Source: an uncultured Candidatus Melainabacteria bacterium
GTDB lineage: Bacteria; Cyanobacteriota; Vampirovibrionia; Gastranaerophilales; Gastranaerophilaceae
Reading direction: 5' to 3'
Length of the DNA stretch: 19,797 nucleotides
Assembly (NCBI GenBank): GCA_934757255.1
Contig: CAKVLL010000031.1
Coordinates: forward strand, 1 to 19,797
Translations under genes and position numbers: made by a program
Part shown: positions 13,979 to 19,797 of the stretch, one piece after another
How positions within the stretch are numbered: position 1 is the first letter of the stretch
How the letters are laid out: each line of letters starts with the position of its first letter
The notes under the pieces: generated by a model
Databases searched by the model: none
Told to the model about the DNA's origin: nothing
The model's input: the letters and a program-made list of their open reading frames with translations, nothing else

Positions 13979-16465
13979 ATGAAAGAGGCATATTTTCCAC
14001 AAGAAATAGAAAAGAGATGGCAGGAAAATTGGGAAAAGAATAATGTTTTCCATACTCCTGACAATAGTGACAAGCCTAAGTATTTTGCGTTATCAATGTT
14101 TCCGTACCCATCAGGCAAACTTCACATGGGGCACGTTAGAAACTATACAATTACGGATGTAATTGCAAGATTCAAAAAAATGCAAGGCTTTAATGTACTT
14201 CATCCGATGGGATGGGATAGTTTCGGTTTGCCGGCAGAAAACGCTGCAATGAAACATGGCGCTGACCCTGCAAAGTGGACTGATGAAAATATTGCCTATA
14301 TGACAAAACAACTTAAAATGCTTGGTTTATCTTATGATTGGCAAAGAGAAGTTACAACTTGCAAACCTGATTATTATAAATGGACTCAGTGGTTATTTAT
14401 TCAACTTTATAAAAAAGGTTTGGCTTATAAAAAAGAAGCTGCAGTAAACTGGTGCGACAAATGCGGTACCGTTTTAGCCAACGAACAAGTTATTGATGGT
14501 AAATGCTGGAGATGCGATAGCGTTGTAGAAAAGAAATATCTTTCTCAATGGTTCTTCAAAATTACTGATTATGCTGAAAGATTGCTTGAAGATTTAGATA
14601 AACTTCCGGGTTGGGGTGACAACGTTAAAACAATGCAAGCAAACTGGATTGGAAAATCTCAAGGTGCAATTTTCAAGTTTAAGGTTAAAGAAATTGAAGG
14701 AATGGAGGTTCCTGTTTATACAACAAGACCTGACACCGTTCATGGTATAACTTATCTTGTAGTAGCACCTGAATACAAGGATATTGATAAACTTACAACT
14801 CCTGAAAACAAAGAAAGAGTTGAAGAATATAGAGCAAATGCTCGTAAGATGACTGAAATTGAAAGACTTTCAACTGATAGAGTTAAAACTGGTGTTCCAT
14901 TAGGTACTCACTGTATTAATCCATTTACTGGCGAAGAATTTCCGCTTTGGACAGCAGATTATGCGCTTGTTGAATACGGTACCGGTGCAGTAATGGCAGT
15001 TCCTACTCACGATACAAGAGATTTTGATTTTGCTAAAAAATACAATCTTCCTCTAAAAGTTGTTATTTCTCCGGAAGGTAAAGAACTTAAACCTGAAGAA
15101 ATGACAGAAGCTTATACGGAAGAAGGAGTTTTGGTTAATTCTAACGAATTCAACGGAATGAAAAACACTGAAGCTAAGAAGGCAATTACTCAAAAAGCTG
15201 TTGATAACGGTTTTGGTGAATTCAAGACTCAATACAGATTAAGAGATTGGTTGATTTCTCGTCAAAGATATTGGGGCGCTCCAATTCCTATGGTTTATTG
15301 TGACAAATGCGGTATTGTTCCTGAAAAAGAAGAAAACTTGCCTGTGATGCTTCCGACGGATGTTGATTTTTCAGTTGTTGGCAAATCACCAATTACAACT
15401 TCAAAAACTTTTGCAGAAACTACTTGTCCTATTTGTGGCGGAAAAGCAAGACGCGAAATGGATACAATGGATACATTCGTTTGCTCAAGCTGGTATTATT
15501 TGAGATATTCAGACCCTAAGAATTCTGAATTACCGTTCGCAAAAGAACTTGTAGACCACTGGTTACCTGTTGACCAGTATGTAGGCGGTATTGAACACGC
15601 TATTTTACACTTGTTGTATTCAAGATTCTTTACTAAAGCACTTAAGGATTTGGGCTTGCTAAGCTTTGATGAACCTTTTAAAAACTTGCTAACTCAAGGT
15701 ATGGTTCTTAAAGACGGTTCTAAGATGTCTAAATCAAAAGGCAACACGGTTGACCCTGATGAAATATTCGAAAATTACGGTGCTGATACAGCAAGATTAT
15801 TTATTCTTTCCGACTCACCTCCAGCTAGAGATTTTGACTGGTCAGACGCTGGCGTAGAAGGTTGCTATAAATTCTTGAACAGAGTTTGGAGATTAGTGAG
15901 CGATAATCAAAACGATTTAACAAAAGATTATAAGCTTACATTCCCTCTAACAAGAGAAAATGATGACCTTGTAAGAACTGTTCATATTGCAATGAAGGGA
16001 ATTACAAACGATATAGCGAATGATTTCCAATTCAATACAGTAATTTCTAAATACAGAGAACTTACAAATGCAATATATGACTGGAGAAACAAAAAGTCTG
16101 GTTTAAACGATGAAGACAAGAATGTTTTAAGCTTTGCTATTATTTCGTTAATCAAGCTTATGGCTCCTGTAACTGTTCACATGTCAGAAGAAATTTGGCA
16201 TGACTTGGGCGGAGTTGGTTCTATTCACGATGAAAAATGGTGTGAATGGGATGAAAACTTAGCAAAAGCAAGTAAAATTACTCTTGTTGTTCAAATTAAC
16301 GGTAAGGTTAAAGACAAGCTTGAGGCTGATGAAGGCTTGAATAATGACGAATTGCAAGCATTGGCTTTATCAAGTGACAGAATAAAAGAACTAACAGCCG
16401 GCAAGGAAGTTGTCAAGGTGATTGTAGTTCCTAAAAAACTTGTTAATATTGTTGTTAAAGGTTAA
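13979..16465 (+). CDS. leuS: Leucyl-tRNA synthetase
   Basis: Charges tRNA-Leu with leucine in the cytoplasm. 828 residues, full bacterial length; GGAGGG 4 nt before the ATG. Class I signatures: HMGH at 49-52 in the Rossmann fold and KMSKS at 582-586. Two cysteine clusters are visible: WCDKCG...CWRC in the first insertion, and CDKCG plus CPICGG later. The CP1 editing domain contains TTRPDTVHGITYLVVAPEY and GTGAVMAVPTHDTRDFDFA, including the conserved threonine-rich and Asp residues. The C-terminal anticodon and tRNA-binding domains are intact. No T-box leader is present in the 58-nt upstream gap. Confidence 0.98.
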   Translation: MKEAYFPQEIEKRWQENWEKNNVFHTPDNSDKPKYFALSMFPYPSGKLHMGHVRNYTITDVIARFKKMQGFNVLHPMGWDSFGLPAENAAMKHGADPAKWTDENIAYMTKQLKMLGLSYDWQREVTTCKPDYYKWTQWLFIQLYKKGLAYKKEAAVNWCDKCGTVLANEQVIDGKCWRCDSVVEKKYLSQWFFKITDYAERLLEDLDKLPGWGDNVKTMQANWIGKSQGAIFKFKVKEIEGMEVPVYTTRPDTVHGITYLVVAPEYKDIDKLTTPENKERVEEYRANARKMTEIERLSTDRVKTGVPLGTHCINPFTGEEFPLWTADYALVEYGTGAVMAVPTHDTRDFDFAKKYNLPLKVVISPEGKELKPEEMTEAYTEEGVLVNSNEFNGMKNTEAKKAITQKAVDNGFGEFKTQYRLRDWLISRQRYWGAPIPMVYCDKCGIVPEKEENLPVMLPTDVDFSVVGKSPITTSKTFAETTCPICGGKARREMDTMDTFVCSSWYYLRYSDPKNSELPFAKELVDHWLPVDQYVGGIEHAILHLLYSRFFTKALKDLGLLSFDEPFKNLLTQGMVLKDGSKMSKSKGNTVDPDEIFENYGADTARLFILSDSPPARDFDWSDAGVEGCYKFLNRVWRLVSDNQNDLTKDYKLTFPLTRENDDLVRTVHIAMKGITNDIANDFQFNTVISKYRELTNAIYDWRNKKSGLNDEDKNVLSFAIISLIKLMAPVTVHMSEEIWHDLGGVGSIHDEKWCEWDENLAKASKITLVVQINGKVKDKLEADEGLNNDELQALALSSDRIKELTAGKEVVKVIVVPKKLVNIVVKG

Positions 16466-16470
16466 TTGAT

Positions 16471-16500
16471 AAAAAGTCTGGTTTTATACCAGACTTTTTT
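16471..16500 (+). terminator. Terminator of leuS
   Basis: 12-bp stem AAAAAGTCTGGT (16471-16482) with ACCAGACTTTTT (16488-16499), 5-nt loop, T tract. It begins 5 nt after the stop. Confidence 0.9.
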
Positions 16501-16504
16501 GTAA

Positions 16505-16539
16505 AAAAATAGGATGTCTATTTCAGACATCCTATTTTT
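16505..16539 (-). terminator. Terminator of speD (bidirectional shape)
   Basis: 15-bp stem AAAAATAGGATGTCT (16505-16519) with its complement at 16525-16539, 5-nt loop ATTTC. Runs of A on the left and T on the right let it work on both strands. It is the stop for speD and a backup for leuS. Confidence 0.85.
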
Positions 16540-16555
16540 ATTGAATTTAATTTTG

Positions 16556-17014
16556 TTATTCTTCAAATTGTTCAGCAATTTCAAAAGGTTGTTCTGATAA
16601 TTTAAGAGTCTCTCTATCAATAATGCCTCTTTTTAATTCAGTAAAAGAAGCTTTTTTAGAATTAAATTTATTTTTAAGGAATTCATACGCAACTTTAGGA
16701 TCACATTTTGTGCCACAGGTGAATAAATCAACTGCAGCATAACCTAATTCTGGCCAGGTATGAATAGCTAAGTGGCTTTCAGAAATAATAACAACACCGC
16801 TAACGCCGTAAGGATTAAACATGTGAAAGCATTTTTGAACTATTGTAGCACCGCATTCAAGAGCCGCGTCTATCATGTACTTTTCTACTTTATCATTACT
16901 ATTAAGAATGTTTGGATCACACTCAAAAAATTCTGCAAGGACATGTTGTCCTAAGTTTACTTTGTCCAGATTTTGTTTTTCTAGCTCTTCTATTGATGAT
17001 GATACAATTGTCAA
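16556..17014 (-). CDS. speD: S-adenosylmethionine decarboxylase proenzyme
   Basis: Makes decarboxylated SAM, the aminopropyl donor for spermidine. 152 residues from a TTG at 17014, chosen because AAAGGAGG (17030-17023) is 8 nt upstream; the open frame continues to a TTG at 17059 that has no ribosome site. The self-cleaving motif is ISESHLAIHTWPE: cleavage between E79 and S80 gives the pyruvoyl group. H85 and C100 (FTCG) lie at +5 and +20 from the serine, as in the Thermotoga-type enzyme. An ATG (17019) sits 3 nt after the ribosome site in another frame and stops after two codons, overlapping the TTG. A 6-bp hairpin (17037-17053) precedes the ribosome site. No speE is in the window. Confidence 0.93.
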   Translation of the reverse strand: MTIVSSSIEELEKQNLDKVNLGQHVLAEFFECDPNILNSNDKVEKYMIDAALECGATIVQKCFHMFNPYGVSGVVIISESHLAIHTWPELGYAAVDLFTCGTKCDPKVAYEFLKNKFNSKKASFTELKRGIIDRETLKLSEQPFEIAEQFEE

Positions 17015-17036
17015 TTCATGTGCCTCCTTTGCTACC

Positions 17037-17053
17037 GGTACTTTTTTAGTACC
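17037..17053 (-). promoter_or_regulatory. Leader hairpin of speD
   Basis: GGTACT and AGTACC arms around a 5-nt loop, 6 nt upstream of the speD ribosome site and within the predicted leader. Its function is unknown; it may tune translation. Confidence 0.4.
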
Positions 17054-17076
17054 AATCAAAAAATATTAACTTTAAT

Positions 17077-17106
17077 ATAATACTATAAAAACAAAAAATT
17101 TGTAAA
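17077..17106 (-). promoter_or_regulatory. Possible promoter of speD
   Basis: On the minus strand TTTACA (17106-17101), 18-nt spacer, TATTAT (17082-17077). The predicted start near 17070 gives a ~55-nt leader. Confidence 0.45.
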
Positions 17107-17194
17107 ATTTACACTTTTTCTTTATAGTATTAAGAAATTGTTACAAAATGAGGATGAAAAAATCCCCTAGTGAGATAGTTTTTAGTAAACATAA

Positions 17195-17217
17195 GGCGCG
17201 GAACGAAGTTCCGCGCC
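17195..17217 (-). repeat. GC-rich hairpin downstream of the small unknown gene
   Basis: GGCGCGGAAC (17195-17204) and GTTCCGCGCC (17208-17217), a perfect 10-bp stem with loop GAA, in otherwise AT-rich DNA. It lies 27 nt after the stop of the 67-residue gene and may terminate it, though no T tract follows. It resembles the REP-like hairpins elsewhere in the window. Confidence 0.6.
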
Positions 17218-17244
17218 ACATCTATTTCATATTTCAGCTAATTT

Positions 17245-17448
17245 TTAGTTGTTACTTAGGACGAGTCTGAATGTTGCAAGATTTTTGATAGAAAGCATTT
17301 TATGTTTGTTACCTTGCTTGTCTGCAATAGCAAAAATTCTGCAAATTCTTCGAATTTCTTCGATTTCTTTTCTTGAATTTAATTTATAAACGTTTTTAAT
17401 TGGATCTGCGATAACTGACATTGTTGCGTTTAGTTCTTTTTCGTTCAT
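17245..17448 (-). CDS. Unknown 67-residue protein
   Basis: ATG at 17448 with AAGGA 7 nt upstream, a convincing start. Not recognised. The sequence is amphipathic and basic in the middle (a KEIEEIRRICRIFAIADKQGNKHKM segment spans ~28-51), likely helical, with no signal or membrane segment and a single cysteine (~36). It lies alone between speD and a long noncoding stretch. Confidence 0.7.
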   Translation of the reverse strand: MNEKELNATMSVIADPIKNVYKLNSRKEIEEIRRICRIFAIADKQGNKHKMLSIKNLATFRLVLSNN

Positions 17449-17612
17449 TATTTCATCCTTATAAAATCTTCTTATGTATATATAAAGTATTTCAGTTTTT
17501 AAAAATTGCCTTTTTTGATGTGGAATGTGAAGTTTTGTAAAGTTGGATTTAGAAATTTGTGATTTTCTTAATGAATTGTTAAAAATGGATTGAGGGAATA
17601 AGAGGTTTAAAA

Positions 17613-17654
17613 ATGTTTAATGCTATTTGTGATAGCAATTTCTATTATTGGTGA
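17613..17654 (+). CDS. Possible 13-residue leader peptide
   Basis: ATG at 17613 with AGAGG 7 nt upstream encodes MFNAICDSNFYYW and stops at 17654. The peptide ends in four aromatic residues, the kind of run seen in attenuator peptides, but no aromatic-pathway gene follows. Chance is a real alternative at this length. Confidence 0.2.
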   Translation: MFNAICDSNFYYW

Positions 17655-17728
17655 GGTATGTCAAGTCTTACATTAACAAAGTTTTGCCTGACTATTTCAA
17701 CTGTCTTGCGATAATTAAACGCATTTCA

Positions 17729-17779
17729 CAGCTTCGCCCTTGAGGGGAGAAGCTGGCTGGAAGCCTGATGAGGGTGATG
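17729..17779. repeat. Interspersed CCCTCA...TCTCCC..CAAGGGC repeat (inverted copy)
   Basis: Read on the minus strand, this segment gives CCCTCATC, then TCTCCCCTCAAGGGC, followed by the arm of a 7-bp hairpin. The same skeleton is at 19457-19489 on the plus strand. It looks like a member of the dispersed CCCTCACCC/CTCTCCC family of noncoding repeats. Confidence 0.5.
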
Positions 17780-17958
17780 AGAATTAAATTCTATACTTAA
17801 TTTTGTTTTAGTTGTGTTCAATGCTAATCGCTGAACACGACCTCGTACTATCAAAAGCAACCAAAAGAAATTTTGAGTGTTTCTTTCGGCTGCTTTTAAA
17901 TTAAGTTTTGTTATTTGCGATTGAGGGACTTGACTATTTGTAATAGAACCTACGGATT

Positions 17959-18035
17959 CTTGAGTTTTTAATATTAATAATTCATTGTGTACTCGTATCG
18001 TTGCGATTGCTTATTGAACTCAGGCCTTTTTTTTT
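17959..18035 (+). terminator. Possible terminator with T9 tract
   Basis: CTTGAGTT (17959-17966) can pair with AACTCAGG (18017-18024, one G-U), with an inner ATCG/CGAT hairpin in the loop, followed 2 nt later by nine T (18027-18035). The long loop makes this tentative, but the T tract is the longest outside known terminators. Confidence 0.4.
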
Positions 18036-18075
18036 GTAACGAAATATTGCAAAATGTTAAGCAAAAATAAAATTC

Positions 18076-18104
18076 TTTACATTTGCCTCAAACACTGTCA
18101 TAAT
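18076..18104 (+). promoter_or_regulatory. Promoter upstream of the 18228 gene
   Basis: TTTACA (18076-18081), 17-nt spacer, CATAAT (18099-18104). The predicted start near 18111 falls in three tandem GACGG units (18109-18123) and gives a leader of about 117 nt. Confidence 0.6.
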
Positions 18105-18227
18105 GCCCGACGGGACGGGACGGACCTAACTGTGTCTTGTGCGCGCAATTCTCTTTTTCTCAAAAACTTTATTAAGACATAAGAGTTGCAATTCAAAAGT
18201 TACACGAGAAAAAAAGGAGAAAGTATT

Positions 18228-18752
18228 ATGACAAATTTACAAATTGGAATGACAAAACAAGAGGCAAAAAGTATTATTAAAAAAATGAGTGTACCAAGAG
18301 AGATGAAACGTTTAATCAAAAATTTTTGGCAAAAAGATGCAGATCAACGTATAACAAATGAAGTAGAACTCTCTATGTTAAAAAGTTGGGCTATGGGAAG
18401 TAGAAAAGTTGCAATGCCACATGGTAATGGAATGTCAGTTTTCGAGGGTAACGGAAATTTTGGTGAAATAGAAAAACATTATGAAACGTATGTATCAGAT
18501 TCTCAAAGAGGATATTATGATAAACAACCAGGTCAATTTGATATGTTTGTAAAAGCTCAATATAAAAATACAGTTACTGGAGAAGAATCTAACGATGTAT
18601 TATGGGCAGAAAAAGATTCTTCAAAGTCAGTGGAAGATTTATTAATAGATGTCGATAATGACGGTTTTGCAGATAAAAGATTGCGTATTGTTACTGAATT
18701 GGATGAAAATAATATATTTGTAAATCGAAGTGAAGAAAATTATGATTTATAA
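18228..18752 (+). CDS. Unknown protein with a C-terminal DxDNDG calcium-loop motif
   Basis: 174 residues; ATG 18228 with AAGGAG 8 nt upstream (the frame is open to 18186 but without a site). Not recognised as a family. The first ~50 residues look helical and charged (MTKQEAKSIIKKMSVPREMK), the middle is Gly- and aromatic-rich, and the C-terminal part contains DVDNDGFAD, with D141, D143, D145 and D149 in the ligand spacing of EF-hand-like or dockerin-like loops; the twelfth position is not acidic. Such loops are common in secreted proteins, but no signal peptide is visible. The next gene follows after an 87-nt gap that holds a hairpin repeat. Confidence 0.78.
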   Translation: MTNLQIGMTKQEAKSIIKKMSVPREMKRLIKNFWQKDADQRITNEVELSMLKSWAMGSRKVAMPHGNGMSVFEGNGNFGEIEKHYETYVSDSQRGYYDKQPGQFDMFVKAQYKNTVTGEESNDVLWAEKDSSKSVEDLLIDVDNDGFADKRLRIVTELDENNIFVNRSEENYDL

Positions 18753-18768
18753 AATATAAAAATGGTAA

Positions 18769-18794
18769 TGTCGGTTGGGCATACTTGCCCAACA
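18769..18794 (+). repeat. 26-nt hairpin repeat, copy 1
   Basis: Begins TGTCGGTTGGGC and ends GCCCAACA; the stem GTTGGGCA/TGCCCAAC has 8 bp with loop TACT. It is identical over 26 nt to 19339-19364. A REP-like palindrome placed 16 nt after a stop codon. Confidence 0.9.
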
Positions 18795-18839
18795 TTAATT
18801 TCGAAAAGAATACGTAGTAGAATGAATAAAGGAGTTAAC

Positions 18840-19334
18840 ATGTTAGAATTTCTAAAGACAACGCCGTATAAGGCTCTTGAAAAATTAGTGAATACCGAAA
18901 GAAGTCAAATTTTAAAAAAGGAAAAATTTTTAAGCAAGATTGCAAAAATTGATGAAAATTTGGCTGCTCAAATTGAAAAATCAGTTGAAGGAGTAAATAA
19001 GCCAACATTTGAATTAAGTGGACAAGCGAACGCTTATTATAATATTGCCAGTGTAAATATCCTCAAAGGAAATAAAATTATCGGTAATGGTCATATATCA
19101 AAAGCTCGACAACGAGTAGGAAACTTACCAAATGCCGTAGAAGGTTCTTTCTATTTGTCAAATGGGGACTGTATTAGTATTAAAGGAAGTTCTGCTAAAT
19201 TTAAACAAGATTTGAATATTAAAACGACAACAAAAGAAGAAATTACTGCTGCAAAGGATGAATTAAAAAATAATGAGCTTGTCAAGACTATTGAAGCGAA
19301 AATGAAAAATTTAAAATCTAAGAGTGATAAGTAA
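18840..19334 (+). CDS. Unknown 164-residue protein
   Basis: ATG 18840 with AAAGGAG 5 nt upstream. The open frame extends back to 18762, but that part translates the hairpin repeat and is rejected. Not recognised. Lysine- and glutamate-rich; helical ends (1-50 and ~128-164) flank a beta-looking core around residues 55-120 (ANAYYNIASVNILKGNKIIG, then a GSFYLSNGDCISIKGS segment). No signal peptide, no catalytic motif, one cysteine. It lies exactly between the two 26-nt repeats and is followed by a terminator at 19379-19412. Confidence 0.78.
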   Translation: MLEFLKTTPYKALEKLVNTERSQILKKEKFLSKIAKIDENLAAQIEKSVEGVNKPTFELSGQANAYYNIASVNILKGNKIIGNGHISKARQRVGNLPNAVEGSFYLSNGDCISIKGSSAKFKQDLNIKTTTKEEITAAKDELKNNELVKTIEAKMKNLKSKSDK

Positions 19335-19338
19335 AGAC

Positions 19339-19364
19339 TGTCGGTTGGGCATACTTGCCCAACA
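19339..19364 (+). repeat. 26-nt hairpin repeat, copy 2
   Basis: Identical to 18769-18794, same orientation, offset 570 bp, starting 4 nt after the stop codon of the enclosed gene. Confidence 0.9.
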
Positions 19365-19378
19365 AAAACTTGAGAATA

Positions 19379-19412
19379 AAAAGTCATGATTTAATTTTAA
19401 ATCATGACTTTT
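19379..19412 (+). terminator. Terminator of the 18840 gene
   Basis: 14-bp perfect stem AAAAGTCATGATTT (19379-19392) with AAATCATGACTTTT (19399-19412), 6-nt loop, T-rich tail. The symmetric shape would also work on the minus strand. Confidence 0.8.
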
Positions 19413-19456
19413 ATCTATCAATCTTTATCACTTGGATAATTTTATGTGAAATTATA

Positions 19457-19489
19457 CCCCTCACCCCTACCCCCTCTCCCACAAGGGCA
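19457..19489 (+). repeat. CCCCTCACCCC...TCTCCCACAAGGGC interspersed repeat
   Basis: A pyrimidine-rich, GC-rich patch in AT-rich noncoding DNA, sharing the TCTCCC-AAGGGC skeleton with the inverted copy at 17729-17779. Open frames over it (PLTPTPSP or, reversed, GEGVGVRG) are typical spurious translations. Confidence 0.65.
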
Positions 19490-19534
19490 CTACAGTCCAT
19501 GATGATTTTTTCAAATGAACGACATTCGCGCCGT

Positions 19535-19620
19535 GAGCGTTTTTTAGCGAACGTGAGAGAGCAGGCTTTGCCTGCAATATCTATTTTATAAAACGCTCGT
19601 AAGAGCGTAGGAAGCGGTAG
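19535..19620. repeat. Cluster of small GC-rich palindromes
   Basis: GCAGGC/GCCTGC (19561-19566 with 19570-19575) and ACGCTC/GAGCGT (19593-19598 with 19603-19608), plus repeated CGTGAG words near 19532-19556. Noncoding; part of the composite repeat at the right end. Confidence 0.6.
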
Positions 19621-19640
19621 CGTATTTTCTCTTTCTTTTG

Positions 19641-19687
19641 GTACTTTTCTTTCTCTTTTCTTCGCAACAAAAGAGAAAGAAAAGTAC
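19641..19687. repeat. Long perfect hairpin A (19-bp stem)
   Basis: Arms 19641-19659 and 19669-19687 (GTACTTTTCTTTCTCTTTT and its complement) with a 9-nt loop CTTCGCAAC. Polypurine/polypyrimidine arms. Confidence 0.9.
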
Positions 19688-19721
19688 ATTATAAAAAACT
19701 TTTTTATTACAAAATAATTCT

Positions 19722-19766
19722 CTTACTTTTTTCTTTTTTGTTGCGAAATAAAAAGAAAAAAGTAAG
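19722..19766. repeat. Long perfect hairpin B (17-bp stem)
   Basis: Arms 19722-19738 and 19750-19766 (CTTACTTTTTTCTTTTT and its complement) with an 11-nt loop containing GTTGCGAA, the exact complement of TTCGCAAC in the loop of hairpin A. Hairpin B resembles the reverse complement of A. Confidence 0.9.
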
Positions 19767-19797
19767 CAAAAAAGAAAAATAACGCACTGTTTTCTAC

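Larger units (their letters stand above)
17449..18075. other. Long noncoding stretch with many hairpins; structured RNA or decayed element
   Basis: No open frame of real length has a ribosome site. Visible structure: GCTAT/ATAGC hairpin (17621-17635); CAGCTTC/GAAGCTG (17729-17735 with 17749-17755) enclosing CCCT/AGGG; GGCT/AGCC (17755-17765); GTGTTCA/TGAACAC (17814-17820 with 17832-17838); and an 18-position stem ~17854-17898 with two A-C mismatches that become G-U pairs on the minus strand. ATTGAGGGA occurs twice (17589 and 17920). A T9 tract ends at 18035. No RNase P, tmRNA or SRP signature was found. Confidence 0.5.

Noticed and set aside
17449..18110. RNase P RNA, tmRNA or group II intron
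   Set aside because: I found no GAGGAAAGTCC core, no tRNA-like T arm and no domain V motif on either strand.
19411..19689. Minus-strand open frame reading GEGVGVRG, and the plus-strand frame 19355-19591 reading PLTPTPSP
   Set aside because: Both translate the pyrimidine-rich repeat and palindromes, have no ribosome site, and the amino-acid strings are classic spurious products of this repeat type.

Overview
The window reads as an AT-rich bacterial chromosome segment carrying core housekeeping genes (purA, aroQ, folE2, leuS, speD, a serine tRNA) mixed with lineage-restricted proteins of unknown function. Gene content and protein style (a sigma-28-type factor without flagellar genes, an NfnA-type flavoprotein, large uncharacterised repeat proteins, a small protein with a duplicated WYDxDP motif) fit an anaerobic gut bacterium. 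My best guess is a non-photosynthetic cyanobacterial relative (Vampirovibrionia/Melainabacteria, Gastranaerophilales), but this is inference from style, not a database match. There is no phage, no transposase, no CRISPR array and no rRNA.

Layout. 1-3365 (+): a very large protein, open at the left edge, built of about thirteen helical repeats of ~34 residues, then a beta-rich stretch, then a C-terminal HELGH zinc-peptidase-like domain. 3371-3919 (-): an unknown convergent gene. 3940-4213: AT-rich spacer ending in a perfect terminator with no gene in front of it, so a small RNA is possible. 4286-6707 (+): NfnA-like flavoprotein, four-cysteine small protein, purA. 6776-7670 (+): a self-contained MarR/cupin module with the same palindromic operator in front of both genes and an apparently leaderless marR mRNA.

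9900-7735 (-): duplicated-motif protein, folE2, sigma factor, tRNA-Ser(GGA) and a strong hairpin terminator. The tRNA begins 5 nt after the sigma stop codon, so the two probably share a transcript. 9993-10424 (+): aroQ. 10778-13920 (+): MarR regulator, EmrA-like and EmrB-like drug efflux operon with an operator over the promoter. 13979-16465 (+): leuS, facing speD (17014-16556, -) across two back-to-back terminators. 17448-17245 (-): small unknown gene.

17449-18227 has no convincing protein gene but is rich in hairpins and ends in a T9 tract at 18035, so it is a structured-RNA or decayed-element candidate. Two short unknown genes (18228-18752 and 18840-19334, +) follow. The second is bracketed by two identical 26-nt hairpin repeats. 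The right end (19379-19797) is a cluster of REP-like palindromes, including two long hairpins whose loops are exactly complementary.

How the parts relate: most named genes are independent metabolic or efflux functions. Coherent units are the MarR/cupin pair, the MarR-EmrAB efflux operon, the nfnA-smallCys-purA run and the WYDxDP-folE2-sigma-tRNA run.
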